From: CADEED01 sp963839685
GTDB taxonomy: Bacteria; Pseudomonadota; Gammaproteobacteria; Steroidobacterales; Steroidobacteraceae
Assembly (NCBI GenBank): GCA_963839685.1
Contig: CAWIVS010000002.1
Location: forward strand, 62,001-126,000
Length of the DNA: 64,000 bases
Reading direction: 5' to 3'
A program made the translations under genes and the position numbers. Position 1 is the first letter of the stretch. Each line of letters begins with the position of its first letter. The notes under the pieces are model-generated. The model had not been told where the DNA came from. It worked only from the letters and a program-made list of their open reading frames with translations, and did not search any database. Of the stretch, positions 57,579 to 64,000 are shown piece by piece.

Positions 57579-58505
57579 GTGGGAACCGGCACCGGAAAAT
57601 ACGAAGAGTTGCTCGAGCGATGTCATGCGTTTGAGGCGGTCCCGACTGCGGTCGCGCATCCGTGCGAGGAATCGGCGCTCGCCGGAGCCATGGAAGCAGC
57701 CGCCAAGAAGCTGATCAAGCCCATCCTGGTCGGACCGAAAGCCAGGATTGACGAGATCGCGAAGCAGAGTGGCATAGACCTCGGCACGACAGAAATCATC
57801 GATGCTCCGCACAGCCATGCTTCCGCGGCGCGGGCGGTCGCACTGGTGCGCGAAGGCCGCGCCGAGTTGCTGATGAAGGGCAGCCTGCACACCGATGAAT
57901 TGCTGGCCGCGATGGTGGCGCGCGAAGGCGGGCTGCGCACCGGCCGGCGCATCAGCCATGTCTTCATCATGGACGTGCCGAGCTACCACAAGGTGCTGGT
58001 GGTCACCGATGCAGCGATCAATATCGCTCCGACGCTCGAGGAGAAGGCGGACATCTGCCAGAACGCCATCGACCTCGCCATCGTCATGGGTGTGCAGCAG
58101 CCAAAGGTAGCGGTACTCGCGGCGGTGGAAACCGTGACCTCGAAGATGCAGGCGACCATCGACGCCGCGTGCCTGTGCAAGATGTCGGAACGCGGCCAGA
58201 TCAAGCATGGTCTCGTCGATGGGCCGCTGGCCTTCGACAATGCGATCAGCAAGGACGCCGCGAAGGTCAAGGGCATCACCTCCGCGGTCGCCGGTGATCC
58301 CGACGTGCTGCTCGCACCGGATCTCGAGGCCGGTAACATCCTTGCCAAGCAGCTGGTATTCCTGGGTGGAGCAGACAGCGCGGGCCTGGTGCTGGGAGCG
58401 CGTGTGCCGGTGATTCTCACCAGCCGCGCCGACAGCGTGCGTTCGCGCATAGCGAGCTGCGGCGTCGCGATGCTCGCGGCCCATGCGCGGCGCAAGGCAG
58501 GGTGA
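57579..58505 (+). CDS. pta: phosphate acetyl/butyryltransferase
   Basis: 308 residues. PTA/PTB fold enzyme transferring acetyl (or butyryl) from CoA to phosphate. Features are AVAHPCEESALAGAMEAAAK, PILVGPKARIDEIAK, MKGSLHTDELLAAMV, SHVFIMDVPSYHKVLVVTDA and APDLEAGNILAKQLVFLGGA. GTG 57579 is the best start in frame, preceded by GGGCTGG. Of the short form without the N-terminal domains of E. coli Pta. Its stop overlaps the kinase start. Confidence 0.93.
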   Translation: MGTGTGKYEELLERCHAFEAVPTAVAHPCEESALAGAMEAAAKKLIKPILVGPKARIDEIAKQSGIDLGTTEIIDAPHSHASAARAVALVREGRAELLMKGSLHTDELLAAMVAREGGLRTGRRISHVFIMDVPSYHKVLVVTDAAINIAPTLEEKADICQNAIDLAIVMGVQQPKVAVLAAVETVTSKMQATIDAACLCKMSERGQIKHGLVDGPLAFDNAISKDAAKVKGITSAVAGDPDVLLAPDLEAGNILAKQLVFLGGADSAGLVLGARVPVILTSRADSVRSRIASCGVAMLAAHARRKAG

Positions 58506-59710
58506 TGCTGATGACCGAAGAGTCCGTACTGGTATTGAACGCGGGCTCCTCCAGTCTGAAATTCACCGTGTATCGCCAGCTGACCGCCAGCGGCGGACAG
58601 GTCGCTGCCGCGGGACAAGTCGAGGGGCTCGGCACGGCGCCGTGCTTTACGGCGCGGGATGGAACCGGTGAGAAGATTCATCACGAGAATCTCGACGCCA
58701 CCGTCGATGACGCGCGCAGCGCACTGGCAGAGCTCGCCGCCTGGCTGCGTTTGAAGTTTGGCGGCACGCGGGTGCTGGGCGTCGGACACCGCGTGGTACA
58801 TGGCGGCGCGCGATACCACAAACCGACGCGGGTGACGCCACAGGTGCTGCAGGAATTGCGGGCACTGGCGCCGCTGGCGCCCCTGCATCAGCCGCACAAC
58901 CTGGCTGCCATCGAGGCCGTGGCGGAACGACTCCCCGATGTCCCGCAGGTGGCCTGTTTTGACACCAGCTTTCATCGCGGACAGCCGGCCGTGGCCGAGC
59001 TCGTGCCTCTCCCGGTCGAAATACGCAACCGCGGTGTGCAGCGCTACGGTTTTCACGGGCTGTCTTATGAATACATAGCTTCGGTGCTGCCGCAGGTCGC
59101 GCCCTCGGTAGCGCGCGGGCGTGTGATCGTCGCGCACCTGGGCAGCGGTGCCAGCCTGTGTGCGCTGAGGGATGGCAGGAGCGTCGATTGCACGCTCGGT
59201 TTCACCGCACTCGACGGCCTGTGCATGGGCACGCGTCCGGGCTCCGTGGACCCCGGTGTCATCCTGCACCTGTTCCAGGGAATGGGCCTGACTGCCGGGG
59301 AAGTCGAGACGCTGCTCTACAAGAAATCCGGGTTGTTAGGAATCTCGGGGATCAGCAATGACATGCGCGATCTGCTCGCCAGCGACGCGCCGGCGGCGGG
59401 GCTTGCCATCGACTTTTTCGTGTATCGCGCGGCGCAGGAAATCGGTGCGCTGGCCGCCTCGCTTGGTGGACTGGATGCATTGGTATTCACGGCGGGTATC
59501 GGTGAGAGATCGTCCGAGATTCGTAAACGCATCTGCGAAGCGTCCGCCTGGCTTGGCATCGATCTCGACGCCGGCGCCAATGACTCCGGCGGCCCATGCA
59601 TTTCGAAGGCGGGCAGCCGCGTATCGGCCTGGACCATTCCCACCAATGAAGAACTCATGATCGCGCGCCATACAGGCACGCTGCTGGGCCTGATCAGTAC
59701 GGACCGCTGA
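58505..59710 (+). CDS. ackA: acetate kinase
   Basis: 401 residues. ASKHA-fold kinase with VLVLNAGSSSLKFTVY, GVGHRVVHGGARYHKP, CFDTSFHRG, GFHGLSYEYIASVLPQVAP and HLGSGASLCALRDGRSVD; then GFTALDGLCMGTRPGSVDPG and FTAGIGERSSEIR. Interconverts acetyl-phosphate and acetate with ADP/ATP. Coupled to pta by TGATG overlap, giving an acetyl-CoA to acetate route. Starts at 58505 or 58511. The last 17 bases overlap the 3' end of the convergent dioxygenase. Confidence 0.96.
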   Translation: MLMTEESVLVLNAGSSSLKFTVYRQLTASGGQVAAAGQVEGLGTAPCFTARDGTGEKIHHENLDATVDDARSALAELAAWLRLKFGGTRVLGVGHRVVHGGARYHKPTRVTPQVLQELRALAPLAPLHQPHNLAAIEAVAERLPDVPQVACFDTSFHRGQPAVAELVPLPVEIRNRGVQRYGFHGLSYEYIASVLPQVAPSVARGRVIVAHLGSGASLCALRDGRSVDCTLGFTALDGLCMGTRPGSVDPGVILHLFQGMGLTAGEVETLLYKKSGLLGISGISNDMRDLLASDAPAAGLAIDFFVYRAAQEIGALAASLGGLDALVFTAGIGERSSEIRKRICEASAWLGIDLDAGANDSGGPCISKAGSRVSAWTIPTNEELMIARHTGTLLGLISTDR

Positions 59711-60641
59711 GCTCAACCTTGGGTGGTGGAATGCCGAGCGCCGTGGTTGAAGACACTTCGGGCCCGTATTCATTGATGGTCGCGCGCCGCATGTCGCGCT
59801 TGTGCCTGAACATCTGGTATGGCATCGCGCGGTGCAGGGTGCAACGGTTGTCCCAGACGAGCAAATCTCCCACGCGCCACTTGTGAACGTAGCGAAATGC
59901 CGGATTCGCGATGTGTGAATTGATCGCCGCGATGAAGCGGTCACTGTCTTCCTTCGGCCGGCCCACGATGTGCGTGACGTGTGCACCGAGGTACAGGCTG
60001 ACGCGGCCCGAGTCCGCGACGGTGCGCACCACGGGATGACGTGCGGGTGGCATGGCGTTGCGCATCTCGTCGGAGATCTGCATCTTTCCGGCGTCCACGC
60101 GCGTCTTCCATAACCAGTGCTCGGCCGTGGCCTGCGAGGCGCTTTCCTTGAGCTCGGGTGACAGCGTTTCCCAGGCAGCGCGCGCATCGCAGAATTCGGT
60201 GTCGCCACCGGTGGGTGGCACCACGCGGGCCGAAAGCATCGACCACTTCGTGGGCAGCATGTTGAACGAGCTGTCGGTGTGAAAATTCTCGTTGCCCTTG
60301 TTGAAGATCAGCCTTAACGAGTCCTCGGGCAGGAAATTGCCGTCGGCATCCAGGTTGGAGATGTCGTACAGCCCGAAGCCGACTCGCACCTTCATGGCTG
60401 CCGGTCTCATGCCCATGTGTGGCGGCAGTTCGAGCGGTCCGAACGCCCGCGCGAAGCGGACCTGTTCCTCGTCGTTGATGTCCTGGCCGCGAACCACGAC
60501 TACGGCGTATGTCGCCATGGCGAGTTCCATGGCGTCGATCAGCGCGTCGCTGGCTGGTTCGTGCAGGTTGGCGCCCAGCAGCTCCGCCGCGAAGGGGCCA
60601 CCTGCCAGTTCGGGCCCGAGTCGATTGACGGTGAAAGTCAT
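59694..60641 (-). CDS. TauD/TfdA family alpha-ketoglutarate dioxygenase
   Basis: 315 residues. Fe(II)/2-oxoglutarate dioxygenase. The iron ligands are His and Asp in NENFHTDSSFN and His in CTLHRAMPYQ; the 2-oxoglutarate-binding arginine region is RRATINEYGP. The N-terminal part (VNRLGPELAGGPFAAELLGA, VVVRGQDINDEEQVRFARAF) is that of the TfdA/TauD group acting on taurine, 2,4-dichlorophenoxyacetate or related ethers. ATG 60641; the frame continues upstream but without a protein-like start. Overlaps the ackA 3' end by 17 bases tail to tail. Confidence 0.9.
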   Translation of the reverse strand: MTFTVNRLGPELAGGPFAAELLGANLHEPASDALIDAMELAMATYAVVVVRGQDINDEEQVRFARAFGPLELPPHMGMRPAAMKVRVGFGLYDISNLDADGNFLPEDSLRLIFNKGNENFHTDSSFNMLPTKWSMLSARVVPPTGGDTEFCDARAAWETLSPELKESASQATAEHWLWKTRVDAGKMQISDEMRNAMPPARHPVVRTVADSGRVSLYLGAHVTHIVGRPKEDSDRFIAAINSHIANPAFRYVHKWRVGDLLVWDNRCTLHRAMPYQMFRHKRDMRRATINEYGPEVSSTTALGIPPPKVELSGPY

Positions 60642-60780
60642 GAAACAACGCCCCCGGCGGATCCACCAAGTTCGGTAGCTGCATGCTCTCGCCGGGCGGC
60701 CGGCAGCGCAATTCCGCACCGGTGGAGTCGCAGTTCCTTGACGGTTGAACCGGGGTGGGAGGCCCAACGAGAATCACCCG

Positions 60781-62179
60781 ATGGACTCGCGCACCGGGGG
60801 GTTGAAGTCTGCTGCTGAGGCAGACGTTGTGCCATCTGGTGGTGGCGCTCCAGTGTCGTCCACGCAGGACTGGCCCAGTCCATCGCGGGCCTGGTACGCG
60901 CTGTTCATCCTGACCGTCGGGCTGATGATCGCCACCGTCGATCGCGGCATTCTCACGCTGCTCGTGCAGCCCATCCGCTCGCACCTCGGGATTTCTGACA
61001 CGCAGTTCGCCGTGTTGCATGGCTGGGCCTTCGTGAGCGTCTACGCGTTGCTCGGCCTGCCCATCGCGCGACTGGCGGATCGTGGCAGCCGCCGGCTGAT
61101 CATCGGCATAGGGATGGCCTTCTGGAGCGTGATGACCGCTCTATGCGGCTTCGCCAACACATTCGTCCAGTTCTTCGCGGCGCGCGCCGGTGTGGGAGCA
61201 GGGGAGTCGGCCTATGCGCCGGCGGTGTATTCCATCCTGCAGGACTCTTTCCCGCCGGAGAAGCTGCCGCGGATATTCGCCATCATGGCCATTGGATTTG
61301 CCTGGGGCACGAGCTTCGGCGTGATCCTGGGCGCGTCGCTGCTGATCGTGGCTACGGACCTGGCGGCTTCGCCGAATCCCATCTTCGGCGGACTCGCGCC
61401 GTGGCAGGCGGTTCTGATCCTGGTGGCCATCCCCGGAGTGCTGCTCGCACTGGTCATGGTCACCGTCCAGGAGCCGCGTCGCCGTGGTCTGTTGCCCGGC
61501 GCGGTGAGTCGCGTGTTACCGGTGCGCCAGGTATTCGACTACTTCATCGCAAATCACCGCACCTACGTGCCGATGTTCGTGGCCATGGGCATCAAGGCCA
61601 TGTTGAGCTTCGGCAGCGGCGTGTGGTTGCCGGAGATGTTTCGCCGCACGCACGACTGGGCGACAGCCGAAGACGGCGCTGTGGATCGGCTTCATCGGAA
61701 TATTCGTCGCACCGGCGGGACTGCTGTGCGGTAGCTGGCTGGCGGAGCACTACGCGCGCCGCGGCTACGATGACGCCAACCTGCGCGTGCTGCAGATTGC
61801 GACCGTGGCCGTCGTGCCATTTTCAATCTCTTATCCGCTGGCATCGACGCCCGAACTGGCGCTGGTCCTGTGGGGCATGACCTTCTTCGTTGCCATGCTG
61901 GGTGTGGGCCCGGCCAACGCCGCCGTGCAGATGATCACCCCGAACCAGATGCGCGGACAGATGCGCGCCGCCTACCAGTTCGTTTTCAACGTGGTCGGCT
62001 TCGGCGCGGGACCGTTTATCGTCGCGCTGTTCACCGACCAGATATTCCACGACGATGGCGCCCTGCGTTACTCGATCGCCAGCGTCGCTGCCATCATCGG
62101 TCCGCTGGCGGCGATCCTGACCTGGTACGGCATGAAACCCTATGCCGCCTGCGTCGTCCGCTCGCGCGCCTGGACCTGA
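60781..62179 (+). CDS. MFS transporter, frame broken near 61680
   Basis: About 466 residues when reconstructed, 12 membrane segments. The conserved region after segment 2 is GLPIARLADRGSRRLIIGIG and the GES-type motif is RAGVGAGESAYAPAVYSILQ; near 61680 the frame changes and the second half (IGIFVAPAGLLCGSWLAEHY onward) follows. Homologous in layout to the MFS gene at 41627. Preferred start ATG 60781, TTG 60745 possible. Together with the dioxygenase, DUF3237 protein and aldehyde dehydrogenase it may be part of one catabolic unit. Confidence 0.88.
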
Positions 62180-62191
62180 ACCGGAGCTTCC

Positions 62192-62671
62192 ATGTCACAA
62201 ACCTTTCCCGCGCCGCCTGCGCTCGAATTCGCCATGACCATCAGCATCAATCTTGGCAAGGCCTACTTTGTCAGGCCCTCCCAGTATGGTTCCGAGCGCG
62301 CCGCGGTCTATCTGCTCGACGGCACGGTCGAGGGGCCCAACATCAAGGGCATCGTGGTGCCCAACAGCGGTGGAGATTTTCCCTGGGTGCGGCCCGATGG
62401 TGTCATCGATTTCGATGCGCGCTACCTGCTGCAGACCGACGACGGGGCGAATATCTATTTCCAGAGTCGCGGCTATCGTTGGGGAACCCCCGAAGCCATG
62501 GCGAAGATGGCACGACGAGAAGCCGTGGCCGACAATCTCTATTACATGCGGACGGTGCCAAAATTCGAGGCGCCGGCGGGCAAATACGACTGGCTGAATC
62601 GGCACGTATTCGTCGGGCGCGCGGAAAAGACCCCCGACGGCAACCGCATTCACTACTTCAAGGTGTTATGA
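62192..62671 (+). CDS. DUF3237 domain protein
   Basis: 159 residues. Contains the DUF3237 pattern: AAVYLLDGTVEGPNIKGIVV, NSGGDFPWVRPDGVIDFDAR, ANIYFQSRGYRWGTPEAMAK and MRTVPKFEAPAGKYDWLNRH. Proteins of this family are common in aromatic and steroid degraders, function unknown; a small beta-barrel lyase or isomerase has been suggested by similarity. Starts at ATG 62192, or a later ATG at 62234. Two bases later the aldehyde dehydrogenase begins. Confidence 0.85.
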   Translation: MSQTFPAPPALEFAMTISINLGKAYFVRPSQYGSERAAVYLLDGTVEGPNIKGIVVPNSGGDFPWVRPDGVIDFDARYLLQTDDGANIYFQSRGYRWGTPEAMAKMARREAVADNLYYMRTVPKFEAPAGKYDWLNRHVFVGRAEKTPDGNRIHYFKVL

Positions 62672-64000
62672 ATGAGCACACCCGCACCCATGATCTCCGA
62701 CACGGCGCGCACGCGCGCCGCCAGTTTCACCGCACGGCCTCGCGAGCTGTTCATCGGCGGCCGCTGGCAGGCGGCGCAATCGGGTGAAACGTTCGACGTC
62801 ATCGATCCTGCGGACGAACGCGTGTTCGCGCGCGCTGCTTCCGGGGCGGAGGCGGACATCGATGCGGCGGTACAGGCGGCGCGCAAGGCCTTCGAGTCGA
62901 CGCAGTGGTCATCGATGACCCCGGCACAGCGGGCGCGGCTGCTGCTCAAGCTCGCGGATCTGATCGAGGCCAATGGCGACGAAATTGCATTGCTGGAGAC
63001 TCTCGACAACGGCATGCCGTACCGCATGGCGAAGTTCGGCGGTGTGTTCGGCGCTGCCGAGAGCCTGCGTTACCACGCGGGCTGGGCCACCAAGATGCAC
63101 GGCGCCACCATCAATCTCAGTTTTCCCGGCGACTGGCATGCCTACACGCTGCGTGAGCCGGTCGGAGTGGTGGGGCAGATCGTGCCCTGGAATTTCCCCT
63201 TCGTCATGGGCGTTGCGAAGATCGCGCCGGCGCTGGCGGTGGGTTGCACCGTGGTGCTCAAGCCCGCCGAACAGACGCCGCTAACTACCATCCGGCTGGG
63301 TGAGTTGATCGCCGAAGCCGGTTTTCCGGAAGGCGTGGTGAACATCGTCACCGGATTTGGCGAAACGGCGGGCCGCGCGCTGGTCGCGCATGCGGGCGTC
63401 GACAAGATCGCCTTCACCGGATCGACCAGCGTCGGCAAGGAGATCCTCAAGGGCTGCGCGGGCAATCTCAAACGCGTCACGCTCGAGCTCGGCGGCAAGT
63501 CGCCGGTCATCGTGTTTCCGGATGCGGCGCTCGAGCCCGCGACCGAAGTTGCCGCACGCGGCATCTTCATGAATTCCGGCCAGGTGTGTGCCGCCGGCTC
63601 ACGCCTGTTCGTCCATGAGAAGGTCTTCGACCAGGTCGTCGACGGTGTGGTCGCGCGGGCGCGCAAGCTGAAGCTGGGTCCGGGCACCGAGGCGACCACC
63701 GAGATCGGACCGGTGGTCTCGGATGTGCAGCGCGCACGTGTCATGGACTACATCGAATCCGGGCGTAACGATGGCGCCAAGGTGCTGGTGGGTGGCGCGG
63801 CGCCGGGCGGTGGTGGCTACTACGTCGAACCCACGGTACTGGCCGAGACCACACGCAACATGCGAGTGGTGCGTGAAGAGATCTTTGGCCCGGTGCTGTG
63901 CGCCATGCGCTTCAGTGACAGCGATCTCGAGGCAGTCGCCCGCATGGCCAATGACTCCGATTACGGGCTGGCCGCGAGTATCTGGACGCGCGACATCAGC
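62672..64000 (+). CDS. aldehyde dehydrogenase family protein (3' end outside window)
   Basis: 443 residues visible, open to the last base. NAD(P)-dependent ALDH fold with PWNFPFVMGVAKIAPALAVG, KPAEQTPLTTIRLGEL, FTGSTSVGKEILKGCAG, the catalytic Glu in LELGGKSPVIVF and the catalytic Cys in MNSGQVCAAGSR, and EEIFGPVLCAMRF. About 50 C-terminal residues are missing. ATG 62672 follows immediately after the DUF3237 stop, so the two are co-transcribed. It likely oxidises an aldehyde made by the neighbouring enzymes or imported by the MFS transporter. Confidence 0.94.
   Translation, partial: MSTPAPMISDTARTRAASFTARPRELFIGGRWQAAQSGETFDVIDPADERVFARAASGAEADIDAAVQAARKAFESTQWSSMTPAQRARLLLKLADLIEANGDEIALLETLDNGMPYRMAKFGGVFGAAESLRYHAGWATKMHGATINLSFPGDWHAYTLREPVGVVGQIVPWNFPFVMGVAKIAPALAVGCTVVLKPAEQTPLTTIRLGELIAEAGFPEGVVNIVTGFGETAGRALVAHAGVDKIAFTGSTSVGKEILKGCAGNLKRVTLELGGKSPVIVFPDAALEPATEVAARGIFMNSGQVCAAGSRLFVHEKVFDQVVDGVVARARKLKLGPGTEATTEIGPVVSDVQRARVMDYIESGRNDGAKVLVGGAAPGGGGYYVEPTVLAETTRNMRVVREEIFGPVLCAMRFSDSDLEAVARMANDSDYGLAASIWTRDIS

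Overview
The window is about 64 kb of GC-rich, densely coding proteobacterial chromosome. The SomA-type outer-membrane economy (three SusC-like but TonB-type receptors with no SusD), Tat-exported oxidoreductases, an S-adenosylhomocysteine riboswitch in front of ahcY (typical of beta- and gammaproteobacteria, not of sphingomonads) and overall gene style point to an aromatic-degrading gammaproteobacterium; Steroidobacteraceae or a relative is my best guess, not a certainty. No rRNA, tRNA, CRISPR array, prophage or intact insertion sequence was recognised.

Layout. 1-7.4 kb: the end of a MacB-type ABC exporter, a Tat-exported Gfo/Idh/MocA oxidoreductase, glycogen phosphorylase and a secreted-looking D-2-hydroxyacid dehydrogenase. 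7.4-10.1 kb: an M20 peptidase and a DUF2891 protein. 10.1-24.1 kb: a complete protocatechuate 4,5-cleavage pathway in two divergent units around a MarR regulator and a TonB receptor. The minus-strand unit is ligA-ligB-ligC followed by a subclass B3 metallo-beta-lactamase, a GNAT acetyltransferase and an enolase-superfamily protein. The plus-strand unit is a TonB receptor, then ligU-ligK-ligI-DUF1932 dehydrogenase-ligJ and an aldo/keto reductase. 24.1-39.6 kb: fatty acid desaturase, LysR regulator, a second TonB receptor, an SDR, a diguanylate cyclase, a Tat amidohydrolase, a PQQ/heme c dehydrogenase, a third TonB receptor and a lipoprotein. 39.8-43.0 kb: a DUF4870 membrane protein, a carotenoid/lignostilbene-type oxygenase and an MFS transporter.

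43.2-56.3 kb is a one-carbon block: a methylenetetrahydrofolate reductase-like gene, adenosine kinase, metK, SAH riboswitch, ahcY, folD, fdhD, the NAD-dependent molybdenum formate dehydrogenase fdsGBA plus delta subunit, a cupin and a second methylenetetrahydrofolate reductase. Together these can recycle SAH to adenosine/AMP and oxidise methyl groups carried on tetrahydrofolate through methylene- and methenyl/formyl-THF towards formate and CO2. Next to a protocatechuate ring-cleavage pathway this is what would be expected if methoxylated lignin monomers are O-demethylated onto tetrahydrofolate; the demethylase itself is not in the window. 56.3-64 kb: glutaredoxin, small regulator, small membrane protein, pta-ackA, a TauD/TfdA dioxygenase, another MFS transporter, a DUF3237 protein and an aldehyde dehydrogenase cut by the window end.

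A striking feature is the large number (about two dozen) of single-base frame breaks in otherwise well-conserved genes, including housekeeping ahcY and the formate dehydrogenase subunits. Several lie in short homopolymers and would be repaired by one base. I treat these as probable sequencing errors and give each gene its full reconstructed span, flagging the break.
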